The notes below the pieces were generated by a model that saw only the letters and a list, made by a program, of their open reading frames with translations, was not told the origin of the DNA and made no database searches. Shown in pieces: positions 1 through 8,592 of a DNA stretch of 64,000 bases; the first letter of the stretch is position 1; every line of letters starts with the position of its first letter. The position numbers and the translations under genes are program-made. This DNA comes from Thermoflexus sp040289485 (GTDB lineage: Bacteria; Chloroflexota; Anaerolineae; Thermoflexales; Thermoflexaceae): the NCBI RefSeq assembly GCF_040289485.1, contig NZ_PSLG01000002.1, positions 25,551 through 89,550 on the forward strand, given 5' to 3'.

Positions 1-1
1 G

Positions 2-298
2 GCCCCGGTCCACCCGGAGGATCTGTCTCCCCTCGTCCTGTATTACATGGCCCGCAACCGCCTCCTTTTCTTTTGGGAGCACAGCCAGGGGCTTCGCCGC
101 TGGCAGGCCACGCTCCACGCGCTCCACGGTGCGGTCCGGCTGGCCCGGCGGTATCAGCAGGCCGACCAAGAGGCCCACGCCCAGGCCATCTGGGAGGGGA
201 TCCGCGATTTCTTCTACCGCCGATGGGGGAGGTGGGAGGCTCACTCGCCCGGCCCTGGATCCGGAAGGGAGGCGTTATGGCCCGCATCCTCTGGGTGA
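2..298 (+). CDS. C-terminal end of a family 2 glycosyltransferase (5' truncated by window edge)
   Basis: The reading frame is open from base 2 and ends at TGA 296-298, so only the last 98 residues are visible. The segment around residues 12-25 (SPLVLYYMARNRLLFFW) matches the tail seen in rhamnosyltransferase-like GT2 enzymes, where a Y-x-RNR-L-x-F stretch follows the catalytic domain. The nucleotide-sugar and DXD regions lie outside the window, so substrate cannot be judged. The next gene starts inside it (22-bp overlap), which places it as an upstream member of the glycan operon. An internal ATG at 47 is possible but the homology-like segment begins before it. Confidence 0.7.
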   Translation, partial: APVHPEDLSPLVLYYMARNRLLFFWEHSQGLRRWQATLHALHGAVRLARRYQQADQEAHAQAIWEGIRDFFYRRWGRWEAHSPGPGSGREALWPASSG

Positions 299-1470
299 TG
301 GGATGGTTCCCCCTGCCGCCGGATAAGGGGGTTCGAATCCGCCTGGCCCAGATTCTGGACACGTTGGCCGCTCATCACCGGCTGACCCTTATAGTGCTGG
401 CGGATCCGGAGGCGGAGGTGGAGCGCTACCGGAGTGACCTGGCTGCCCGGTGCGAGGCCCTTTATGTCTTCCCGCGTCGGGAGTTCCTTCCGACCCGCTG
501 GCGGGCGCTCTGGGGGTTCCTCTCGCCGACCCCGCGCTGGCTGGTGGACACCATGCTCCCGGAGGTCCAACGGCTGGTGCGCCGGCTGGCCCGAGAGCAA
601 GCCTTCGATCTGATCCTGGCCTCTCAGCTCCCTTCCGCCCTTTACGTGCGCTCCCTGACCGGGGCGCCCAAGATCCTGGATGAGGTGGAAAGCGGCCTAT
701 TCGTGGACCAGGTCCGCCGCGCCTCGAACCCGGCGGCCCGGCTGCGGCGGTGGTTGACGTGGTGGAAATACGCCCGCTTCATGCGCCGCCTGCTGACGGA
801 CTTCGCCGCGTGCACGGTGGTCTCGGAGCCCGAGGCCCGCCTGGTGCAGCGGATTGCACCGGAGGCGCGGGTGGCTGTGATCCCCAATGGGATCGACCTG
901 GGGCGCTATGCAGGAACTTGGCCGGAGCCGGAGCTGGACACGCTGATCTTCACTGGGTCGCCGACTTATTGGGTGAACCGCGACGCCCTGGAATGGTTCG
1001 CGGCGGCGATCTGGCCGGAGATCCGACGGCGGCGCCCGAGGGCCCGCTTCTGGGCCACCGGGCGGCTGCCGGCGGAGACCGCGCTGCCCCAGCCGCCGGG
1101 GTGGATCTACACCGGGTATGTGGATGACGTGCGGCCTTGGGTGGCCCGATCCTGGGCGCTGGTGGCGCCGTTGCGGTTCGGCGGGGGGACGCGGCTGAAG
1201 ATCCTGGAGGCGATGGCCCTGGGGACGCCCGTGATCGCCACCCCCAAGGGGGCCGAGGGGTTGACCTTCCGGCATCTGGGAGGGCTGGTGGAGGCGGAGG
1301 CCCCTGGGGCCTTCGCGGATGCGGTGGTGCGTCTGCTGTCGGATCCGGAGGAACGGCGCCGGCGGAGCCGCCTCGCCCGGGCGGCCGTGCAGGACTACGA
1401 CTGGGTACGGATCCAGGAGCAGTATCTCGCCCTGATCGATCAGGTGCTCCATGGGCATCGGGTCGCTTAG
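277..1470 (+). CDS. GT4-type glycosyltransferase (GT-B fold)
   Basis: A 397-residue protein with the two-Rossmann GT-B layout. The N-terminal half begins MARILWVMGWFPLPPDKGVR, with the glycine/arginine loop typical of sugar transferases resembling the PEP-CTERM-associated family. The C-terminal half carries the donor-site motif GGGTRLKILEAMALGTPVIA (about residues 305-325), the E-x7-E-like region of GT4 enzymes. It probably adds one sugar to a lipid-linked glycan at the inner membrane face. The start at 277 is chosen because an AAGGGAGG ribosome-binding site sits just upstream; the frame is open further 5' (ATG at 73) but that extension reads as out-of-frame sequence of the preceding GT2. It ends with TAG and overlaps the polymerase gene by 20 bp. 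Confidence 0.85.
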   Translation: MARILWVMGWFPLPPDKGVRIRLAQILDTLAAHHRLTLIVLADPEAEVERYRSDLAARCEALYVFPRREFLPTRWRALWGFLSPTPRWLVDTMLPEVQRLVRRLAREQAFDLILASQLPSALYVRSLTGAPKILDEVESGLFVDQVRRASNPAARLRRWLTWWKYARFMRRLLTDFAACTVVSEPEARLVQRIAPEARVAVIPNGIDLGRYAGTWPEPELDTLIFTGSPTYWVNRDALEWFAAAIWPEIRRRRPRARFWATGRLPAETALPQPPGWIYTGYVDDVRPWVARSWALVAPLRFGGGTRLKILEAMALGTPVIATPKGAEGLTFRHLGGLVEAEAPGAFADAVVRLLSDPEERRRRSRLARAAVQDYDWVRIQEQYLALIDQVLHGHRVA

Positions 1471-2929
1471 ACGCTTCCCGGTTCGGATCCCCGCGATCCC
1501 GCCGACGGCCTGGGTGGTAGGGGGGACCGCGCTCTTGGCCCCTTGGGTGGGGATCCTGGCGCTGACCGCGCGGGGGCGGTGGGTGGCGCTGGGGCTGCTG
1601 GGCCTCCTCGCCTTCCCCGCGTTGCTCTCCCTCAGCCGTTATGCGGTGGAAGGAATCCTGTTCGCTTCGCTTTTCGTTCCGCTTACCCTGTCCACCGGCT
1701 CCCAGAGCCCCCTGGTCTCCAGCCTGCTGTTGACGGCCCCTTTCGGGGGGCTTTGGCTGCTTCGGCTGGCCTTCGGGCGGGAGACCGTAGGCGCCACGCA
1801 CGGTACCCCTACTTGGCCCCGGACGGCGGCCACGGTGCCGTTGCTGGGCTTTATGGCTGTTTCGGTGCTCTCTTTCTTCTGGGGCGAGATCTGGCGGGAT
1901 CCGCGGATCCCTCCCTGGTTCCTGTTCCGGGCGCGGCTGGGCGGGCTGGGGGTAATGCTGCTTTCGCCGCTGGCCTTCTGGCTGGCCGCCGCCCATCTGC
2001 ACCATCCCCGACAGGTGGACCGCCTGGTGGGCATGTTCTTCCTAGCTGGCAGCCTAGGGGCCGTCGAGATCCTGGCGGGGCGGCCGCTGTTTCCCTTCCT
2101 GAACACCCGGGGCTTGTTCTCGCTGTGGCTGGTGAGTTTCGGGACAGCCTTCCTGCTCTTCCGGCCGATGTCTGTTTGGCTTCGGGCTGGTCTGCTGGGG
2201 ACACTGGGGATCTGGGGCTGGCGGGTGCTCATCCCTGGGATCTCGTGGATCAGTGGGTGGCTGCCGCCGCTGGCCGCCCTCCTGGTGGTGGCATGGCTCC
2301 GCTCCCGGCGGCTCTTCTTCCTGTTCCTCCTGCTGCTGTTGATCGCGGGCGCGCTCTACTGGGGACCTCTCCAATACTGGGTGTTCGAATACAACTACGC
2401 CGAGAGCGGCGTCACGCGCTTCGAAGCATGGCGCCTGAACTGGCAGGTGACGCGGGACCACCTGTTGTTCGGCACTGGCCCAGCGGGATACGCGGCGTAT
2501 TACATGACCTACTATCCGGACCGGGCGATGGCGACCCATAACAACTACCTGGATGTGCTCTCTCAGACCGGCGTGGTCGGCCTGGTCTTCTTTCTGTGGT
2601 TCCTGGTCGTCCTGGGCCGAGAGATCTACCGGATCTGGAGGTGGGCGCGCGTCGCGGACCATCAGGGACGCTCCCTGGCCGCTGGGCTGATCGGAGGGTT
2701 CACCGGGGTGCTGCTGGCGATGGGGCTGGGGGATTGGTTCCTGCCGTTCCCCTACACCCAAACCATCGCCGGCTATCAATACACCGTCTGGGGATGGATC
2801 TTCGCGGGGGCCGCCCTGGCCATGGGGCGCTATTACCGTTCTCTCCGGCGGCATTCCCTCTACGCCTCGCGGGTTCGGAGCCGACGACAGCATGAACCCG
2901 ACGCTATCGGTCATCCTGGTGACCTATAA
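1451..2929 (+). CDS. O-antigen ligase/polymerase-like membrane protein (Wzy/WaaL superfamily)
   Basis: A 492-residue, strongly hydrophobic protein with about ten to twelve predicted membrane segments. Around residues 315-385 there is a large polar loop with RFEAWRLNWQVTRDHLLFG, a GTGPAGY-like turn and THNNYLDVLSQTGVVGL; this R...H-N-x-Y/L-x3-Q-x-G pattern is characteristic of Wzy_C/O-antigen ligase proteins. It would polymerise or ligate undecaprenyl-linked oligosaccharides on the outer membrane leaflet. The ATG at 1451 overlaps the preceding GT4 by 20 bp, and its 3' end overlaps the next gene by 38 bp, so translation is probably coupled. Substrate is unknown. Confidence 0.85.
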   Translation: MGIGSLRRFPVRIPAIPPTAWVVGGTALLAPWVGILALTARGRWVALGLLGLLAFPALLSLSRYAVEGILFASLFVPLTLSTGSQSPLVSSLLLTAPFGGLWLLRLAFGRETVGATHGTPTWPRTAATVPLLGFMAVSVLSFFWGEIWRDPRIPPWFLFRARLGGLGVMLLSPLAFWLAAAHLHHPRQVDRLVGMFFLAGSLGAVEILAGRPLFPFLNTRGLFSLWLVSFGTAFLLFRPMSVWLRAGLLGTLGIWGWRVLIPGISWISGWLPPLAALLVVAWLRSRRLFFLFLLLLLIAGALYWGPLQYWVFEYNYAESGVTRFEAWRLNWQVTRDHLLFGTGPAGYAAYYMTYYPDRAMATHNNYLDVLSQTGVVGLVFFLWFLVVLGREIYRIWRWARVADHQGRSLAAGLIGGFTGVLLAMGLGDWFLPFPYTQTIAGYQYTVWGWIFAGAALAMGRYYRSLRRHSLYASRVRSRRQHEPDAIGHPGDL

Positions 2930-5900
2930 CACGCGGGAGCTGTTGGCCCGCTGTCTGGAGGCCCTCCCGGCCGCCCTGGCCGGGGTCTCCTATGAGGTCT
3001 GGGTGGTGGACAACGGCTCCGCCGACGACACGGTCCGGTGGCTGCAGGCGCAGCACCCTGAGGTCCAGGTGCTGGGGAACGCCACCAACCGGGGGTTCGC
3101 GGCGGCGTGCAACCAGGCTATGGCCCGGGCCCGTGGGCGCTACTTGCTCTTGCTCAACACCGATACGATCCCGCTCCCCGACGCCCTGACGGCCCTGGTG
3201 CGCTATCTAGAGGCCCATCCGGAGGTCGGGATCGCCGGCGGGGCGCTGTTGAACCCGGACGGCAGCCCGCAGGGGTGCGCAGCCGACTTCCCGACTCTCT
3301 GGACGGAGTTGTTGCTGCTGACGGGACCGATCGGCCATCGGGTGCTGGGCCCCGCCTTCCCGTTCCATCCCCCTGCCGCGGCGGCCCGTCAGGTGGATTG
3401 GGTCTCCGGAGCCTGCCTGATGGTCCGGCGGGAGGTCGTCGAGGCCATCGGAGGGCTGGACGAAGGCTACTTCATGTATTCCGAAGAGGTGGACTGGTGC
3501 TGGCGGGCCCGACAAGCCGGCTGGGCGGTGGCCGTGGTCCCAGAGGCCCCGGTGATCCATCTGGGCAGCGCCACGGCCCGGCGTATGGAGGGCGCCCGAC
3601 GGCGGTGGCTTTACCAGAGCAAGACCCGCTTCCTCTCACGGGCTTACGGCCCGCTGGCGGGAGAGATCTACCGCCTCGCCGTCTGGCTGACCACTCTGCT
3701 GAAGTGGATCGCCGCCCTCCTCCTCCGGCGGCCCGCCGCCCCCGCCTATCGCCAGGTCCTTTTCTCCGAGGGCTTCGCTCGCTGGGCCGCTACTTTCTTC
3801 ACGCCCACGGGGTGCTGGCTCTTCCTGCTGGTGCTTTTGAGCACAGTGTGGATCTTCCCAAGGTGGGCGGACTGGAACCAGAACTCCCGCCTGGATCTCG
3901 TGCTGGCCCTGGTGGAGCAGGGGACCTTCCGCATCGATGCCTATGTGGAGAACACGGGGGATTATGCATGGGTGGGCGGCCATTTTTACAGCGACAAGGC
4001 GCCAGGGCTGGCCTTCGCCGCCGTCCCGCTGTATGCCGGGCTGCGCCTCCTGATCGCTCCCTTGGCTGACCCCCTCGCCGGCTTTCTGGAGCGCTTGTCG
4101 GCTTTCCGAGCCACCCTCGACCCGGAGGGGACGGGGGTCGCGCCGTGGAAGGTCCGTTTCGCCATCGCCCAGGTGGTGTTGAGCGCGCTGGTGGTGGCCG
4201 TTCCCTCCGCGACCATCGGGGTGTGGCTCCATGGGCTGCTGCGGGCGCGGTTCGGCGATCACCCGATGACCTGGGGGCTTCCGCTGGCGTATGCGCTGGC
4301 TACGCCGGCCTTCGCCTATGCCAACAGTTTCGTTGCCCATCAGTTCGTGGCCGCCCTGTTGATGGCAGCCTTCGCCCTAGCATGGGGTATGCATCGGGGA
4401 TGGCTGGGGGAGCGATGGGCCCTGCTCGTCGGGTTCTTGCTGGGATACACGGTGATCTCCGAGTATCCGACGGCGTTGATCGCCGCCGGCCTCGGGGTGT
4501 ATACGCTGGGAGCTCGGCCCCTGCGGGCCCTCTGGCTGCTGCTAGCGGGGGCCTTTCCTCCAATGCTGTTGGCCGGGCTTCACAACGCTGTGATCTTCGG
4601 ATCCCCGTTCCAGGTGGGCTACGCCTACTCGGCCCTCTGGCAGGGGGTCCATCGTCAGGGTTTCTTCAGCCTGCGCGGCCCCTCCTGGGAAGCCCTGTGG
4701 GGTATCACCTTCAGCCCCTACCGGGGCCTCTTCTTCCGCGCGCCGTTTCTGCTGCTGGGGTTCGTAGGGCTCTGGCAGATGCTGTGGCATCCGGCTTGGC
4801 GGAAAGAGGGTGGGATGGTCGGGTGGTCCGTGGGGAGTTTCTTGGCCTTCAACGCCTCATCGGTGATGTGGGATGGGGGATTCGCGGTGGGTCCACGTTA
4901 CCTCCTGCCGATGGTGCCTTTCTTGGCCCTGGCGGCGGGTTTCGCCTTCCCCACTTTGGGCCGCTATCGCGCCGGCCGTGGGGTGCTCTTCCTCCTGTTG
5001 CTGTGGAGCCTGGCGATGACCATCTTAGAAAGCCTGGCCGGCCAGCAGTTCCCACAATACCAGCGCTTCCCGCTGGTGGAGTATGTCTGGCCCCAGTGGC
5101 GTGCGGGAAACGTCGCCCGGAACGTGGGCCTGTTGCTCGGCCTGCACGGGCCGCTCGGCCTGCTCCCGTTGTTCGGGCTGTGGGGCGGGGGGCTCTGGCG
5201 GCTGGCCGCACGATCCGCTCTGCGGCGGGAGGCCCTGCCGGAAGCGATGGGGGGGGAGCCGATGAGCCCGGCCCAGGGTTTTTCAAGGAAGGCGCTCCGG
5301 TGGGGACGCGAGCAGGTCTGGCGATGGGCGGGATGGCCCGCAGCCCTCTGGGTCCTCCTGGCCGTGCTGAGCCGTTGGCCGCTGCGGGGGCGCTGGCTCT
5401 ACCACTGGGACTCGGTGAACTTCGCTCTGGCGCTGGATCATTTCGATGTGGCGAGGGGCCAGCCCCACATCCCCGGGTATCCGCTCTATGTAGGCATGGG
5501 ACGGATCAGCCGCTGGATCTTCGGAGAGGCTCAGACGGCCCTGGTGGCCCTCAGCGTTCTTGGGACCGCCCTGGGGGCGATCCTGATCGACCGTCTGGGC
5601 CGGGAATGGGGCGGGCCCCGGGTGGGCCGATGGGCGGCCCTCTTCTGGCTGAGCAGCCCCCTGGTTTGGTTCTACGGGGACGTGGCGCTCCCCCACGCGC
5701 TGGACGCGGGGCTCATCCTGCTGGTGGTGTGGCTGGCGTGGCGGTGCACCCAGGGGGAGCGGCTGCACCGGCCGCTGGCGCTGGCCCTGGCCTTCGCCGC
5801 TGGGCTGCGGCCCCAGAACCTGGGTTTTCTGGGCCCGGTCTTTCTGTGGGGGCTTTCCGGCCAGCCGTGGCGGCGCCGGGGGGAGAGCCTCCTGTGGCTG

Positions 5901-6806
5901 GCCGCCTTCACTTTGGCGTGGCTGATCCCCCTGCTGGCGCTCAGCGGGGGTCTCCAGGCTTATCTGGCCATCTCCCGGGCTTACAACGCGCATTTCTGGT
6001 CGGCGACGCTGGTCTTCGGGCCGGCTGGCTTGGCCGCATTGCAGCGCAACGGCACCAAACTGATCGCCTATACCGCCTATGGGCTGGCGGGGGCCGGTCT
6101 GGCCCTCCTGGCCCTTCGGCAGGCGCTTCCGGCGATCCGGCTGCCCTCGCCTGCCTTCCGCAGGATTGGCATCGGCGTCCTCCTTTGGGTCACGCCCAGC
6201 CTCGCCTTCTATACCTTGATCCACATGGGACAGCAGGGCCTGGTCTTGGTCTTCCTGCCGGCGCTCCTCCTGGGGGCGGCGGCCGCGGTGGAGCGAGGAG
6301 GACGATGGGGGCGGTCCTTGGGGATGATCGGAGTGCTGATGAACCTGCTCCTGTTCCTAGCGGCCCCGGAGCGCCCGCTGGGCCCGAACGGGATCCGTCT
6401 GCTGAACCGGGAGGCCCTGCGCCGTCATGACGCCACGCTGGAGGCCCGGTTCGCCCTTCTGCGGGAACAGTTCCCCCCCGAGCGGACGTTGGTGATCGCC
6501 TCCCAGTGGCGGTTTTTCGATGCCTACGCGCCGGCCTATCGCGTCCTGCCTTTCGGGCTGGACGATCCCGCCGAGCGTCCTTCGGAGACCTGGGTCTTTT
6601 TCCGAACGGAGGCCATGGGGACGGGCGCGGTGGTTCTGTTCGAGCCGGAACTGGTGCGCTGGGTGCGGTCGGGATCCCGGCCCTGGGAATGGTTCGAGGG
6701 AGCAGGCACCCGCCTGCCCGGATGGCGCTGGCCTCCTGGAACGGAGTGGGTGTATGGCCCCCAGGGCTTCGGCCTGTTCGAAGGCGTCGGGGCCTCTGCG
6801 CCATAA
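2892..6806 (+). CDS. Giant GT2 + two membrane GT-C-like modules (1304 aa; possibly two genes)
   Basis: Residues 1-270 are a GT2 domain: SVILVTYN, the donor-site VVDNGSADDT, the metal-site LLNTDT and the acceptor-site segment EEVDWCWRARQAGW. Residues about 300-780 form a polytopic module with HFYSDKAPG, a loop common in GT39/GT-C-like proteins. Residues about 800-1304 are a second polytopic module containing HWDSVNFALALDHFDVARG and HIPGYPLYVGMG, resembling DUF2723-type proteins. Such three-part proteins are unusual. At the boundary between the two membrane modules lies a run of eight G (5249-5256), followed at once by ATGA (5262-5265). Removing one G would give a GT2/GT-C gene ending at that TGA and a separate 514-residue gene starting at the ATG. 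Either one fusion or two coupled genes; probably involved in glycan assembly at the membrane. Confidence 0.75.
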   Translation: MNPTLSVILVTYNTRELLARCLEALPAALAGVSYEVWVVDNGSADDTVRWLQAQHPEVQVLGNATNRGFAAACNQAMARARGRYLLLLNTDTIPLPDALTALVRYLEAHPEVGIAGGALLNPDGSPQGCAADFPTLWTELLLLTGPIGHRVLGPAFPFHPPAAAARQVDWVSGACLMVRREVVEAIGGLDEGYFMYSEEVDWCWRARQAGWAVAVVPEAPVIHLGSATARRMEGARRRWLYQSKTRFLSRAYGPLAGEIYRLAVWLTTLLKWIAALLLRRPAAPAYRQVLFSEGFARWAATFFTPTGCWLFLLVLLSTVWIFPRWADWNQNSRLDLVLALVEQGTFRIDAYVENTGDYAWVGGHFYSDKAPGLAFAAVPLYAGLRLLIAPLADPLAGFLERLSAFRATLDPEGTGVAPWKVRFAIAQVVLSALVVAVPSATIGVWLHGLLRARFGDHPMTWGLPLAYALATPAFAYANSFVAHQFVAALLMAAFALAWGMHRGWLGERWALLVGFLLGYTVISEYPTALIAAGLGVYTLGARPLRALWLLLAGAFPPMLLAGLHNAVIFGSPFQVGYAYSALWQGVHRQGFFSLRGPSWEALWGITFSPYRGLFFRAPFLLLGFVGLWQMLWHPAWRKEGGMVGWSVGSFLAFNASSVMWDGGFAVGPRYLLPMVPFLALAAGFAFPTLGRYRAGRGVLFLLLLWSLAMTILESLAGQQFPQYQRFPLVEYVWPQWRAGNVARNVGLLLGLHGPLGLLPLFGLWGGGLWRLAARSALRREALPEAMGGEPMSPAQGFSRKALRWGREQVWRWAGWPAALWVLLAVLSRWPLRGRWLYHWDSVNFALALDHFDVARGQPHIPGYPLYVGMGRISRWIFGEAQTALVALSVLGTALGAILIDRLGREWGGPRVGRWAALFWLSSPLVWFYGDVALPHALDAGLILLVVWLAWRCTQGERLHRPLALALAFAAGLRPQNLGFLGPVFLWGLSGQPWRRRGESLLWLAAFTLAWLIPLLALSGGLQAYLAISRAYNAHFWSATLVFGPAGLAALQRNGTKLIAYTAYGLAGAGLALLALRQALPAIRLPSPAFRRIGIGVLLWVTPSLAFYTLIHMGQQGLVLVFLPALLLGAAAAVERGGRWGRSLGMIGVLMNLLLFLAAPERPLGPNGIRLLNREALRRHDATLEARFALLREQFPPERTLVIASQWRFFDAYAPAYRVLPFGLDDPAERPSETWVFFRTEAMGTGAVVLFEPELVRWVRSGSRPWEWFEGAGTRLPGWRWPPGTEWVYGPQGFGLFEGVGASAP
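5249..5265 (+). other. G8 homopolymer next to an in-phase ATG and latent ATGA junction
   Basis: Eight consecutive G residues, then AGCC, then ATGAGC. The ATG at 5262 is in frame with the 1304-codon gene (codon 791), and the overlapping TGA at 5263-5265 would be its stop if the G run had seven bases. GGGGGGAG could also serve as a ribosome-binding site for that ATG. ATGA overlaps are the standard junction in this operon (8589-8592, 10085-10088), which makes a split plausible. Only resequencing can say whether the eighth G is real. Confidence 0.6.
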
Positions 6807-6927
6807 GAGGGGGCAACACCGTTGTGCCCTGCGGGGCTTCGACCGGCCCCATCCGTTCTCCCACGATACGGGCGGCCGCGTCCCCCAGCAGGCGGCTTTC
6901 CAATCATCTTCCTAGGAGGCATCGCCG

Positions 6928-8592
6928 ATGCGGCGTTTGGGAGAGGACTGGCGAAGACCCAATGCTCCCCTCGGGTGGGGGGAGATCCTCCTTTGGGCCA
7001 TGGGGATCGGGCTGGTCGCCAGCGTGCCCTACGCTGTCGGCTACCTGCTGGTCGGGCCGGAGCGGCGCTTTATGGGCTTCGCCTTTAACGTCAGTGACCA
7101 TGTCCAGTATTTCGCCTGGTGGCGGGCGTTCCAGGAACGGCTGCTCGCGCCCAACCTGCTCACCCCCGAACCGACGCCGGGCTCGTATTTCAACCTGCTC
7201 TGGTGGCTCCTGGCCCAGATCTCCCGATGGGCCGGGCTGGGGTATGCGGCGACCTATCAGATCCTACGGGCCGGGGCGATCCTGATGGCCGTTGGGACGC
7301 TGGGGGCGCTCTACCGCCGGATCGCCCACTCGTCTGGGGAAGCCCGGGCGATGCTGGCCATGGTCCTGGTGGGAGGCGGGTTCGCCTGGTTGCACCCGTT
7401 GATCAAGCGCCTGCAGGCCTTCTGGCCGATCCCCTCCCCCATGGCGCCCTATGTCCCCGCCATCGCCGAGCCTAACACCTTCTTTTCGGCCATCGCCTAC
7501 CCCCATTTCCTGGTCGCCCTGGCGTCCATCGTTGCCATCTTGGCCTTGACGGCCCGGGGGATGTTCCGGGGGGATCTGCGCTTCAGCCTGGGGGCCGGCC
7601 TGTTGGCTTTCACCTTGAGCCTGCACCACACTTACGATCTCCTCATCCTCGGCGCGGTGCTGGGGGGGCTGGTCCTCTGGCGGACAACGGTCGATCGGCG
7701 GCCGGCGTGGGGTTGGATGGCCCACGCCGCCCTGGCCCTGGGGCCTGCCCTCCCCGGGGCCCTTTATATGACGTGGCTCACCCAGCAGGATCCCACGTGG
7801 CGGGAGGTGCTCGCTCAGTTCGTGAACGCTGGGGTGTTCACCCCGCCTCCCGGGGCCCTGCTGCTGCTGCTGGGCCTTCCCTTCGGGCTGGCGCTGGTCG
7901 GCTTGGGAGATCCTCGGCGCTGGAGGAGCTGGACTCCGGTGGAGGCATGGATGGGGGTCTGGTTCCTGGCCCATGGGCCGCTGGCGTATCTGCCGGTCAG
8001 TTTCCAGATCCATCTGCTCAACGGCTGGCAGGTCCCCATGGCCTTCTGGGCCGTGCGGGGCGCTCAGCGCCTGTCCGGGTGGATCCCTCGGCTCTCCCCG
8101 GGGGCAGCGATGCAGTGGGCGCTGGCGCTGTCCCTGCCAGCCAACCTCTACTTGTGGGGCTGGCGCATCCTGGATCTGAGCCGGGGGCAGCCGCCCTACG
8201 CCTTGCACCGGGATGAGGTGGCGGTGCTGGATGCGCTGGCGGCCCGAGGGTGCGACGGCGGCGTGGTGCTAGCCCCCGAATCCGTGGGCGCCTTCGTCCC
8301 GATGTGGACGGGCTGTCGTGCGTTTCTGGCCCACTGGACGGGGACGCTGCGCTTCTTCGAGCGCCGAGAGCAGGTCCAGGCCTTCTTCAGCGGCGCGATG
8401 GGGGAGCCCGAGCGCCGGGCCCTGGTCCGGGCGCATGGGATCACCTACGTGGTGGTGGGCGCTGGGGGAGGGACCGATGGGGTGGCATGGGACGCCATCC
8501 CGTGGCTAGTCCCGATCTTCCGACGTCCGGGGGCGGCCGTGCTGGCCGTGCGCTGGGAAGGGATAGGGGGCATGGAGGGAGGGTCGCGATGA
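6928..8592 (+). CDS. Polytopic membrane protein, GT-C-like, unknown substrate
   Basis: A 554-residue protein with at least ten hydrophobic segments and a C-terminal soluble tail. After the first membrane segment comes a loop with FNVSDHVQYFAWWRAFQERL, where the acidic residue and aromatic content recall the first extracytoplasmic loop of GT-C glycosyltransferases. Later loops contain EPNTFFSAIAYPHFL and SLHHTYDLL. No family-defining motif was recognised, so the enzymatic assignment is inference from fold style and position. An AGGAGG site lies nine bases before the ATG. It follows a 121-bp spacer and ends in a 4-bp ATGA overlap with the next membrane glycosyltransferase. Confidence 0.65.
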   Translation: MRRLGEDWRRPNAPLGWGEILLWAMGIGLVASVPYAVGYLLVGPERRFMGFAFNVSDHVQYFAWWRAFQERLLAPNLLTPEPTPGSYFNLLWWLLAQISRWAGLGYAATYQILRAGAILMAVGTLGALYRRIAHSSGEARAMLAMVLVGGGFAWLHPLIKRLQAFWPIPSPMAPYVPAIAEPNTFFSAIAYPHFLVALASIVAILALTARGMFRGDLRFSLGAGLLAFTLSLHHTYDLLILGAVLGGLVLWRTTVDRRPAWGWMAHAALALGPALPGALYMTWLTQQDPTWREVLAQFVNAGVFTPPPGALLLLLGLPFGLALVGLGDPRRWRSWTPVEAWMGVWFLAHGPLAYLPVSFQIHLLNGWQVPMAFWAVRGAQRLSGWIPRLSPGAAMQWALALSLPANLYLWGWRILDLSRGQPPYALHRDEVAVLDALAARGCDGGVVLAPESVGAFVPMWTGCRAFLAHWTGTLRFFERREQVQAFFSGAMGEPERRALVRAHGITYVVVGAGGGTDGVAWDAIPWLVPIFRRPGAAVLAVRWEGIGGMEGGSR

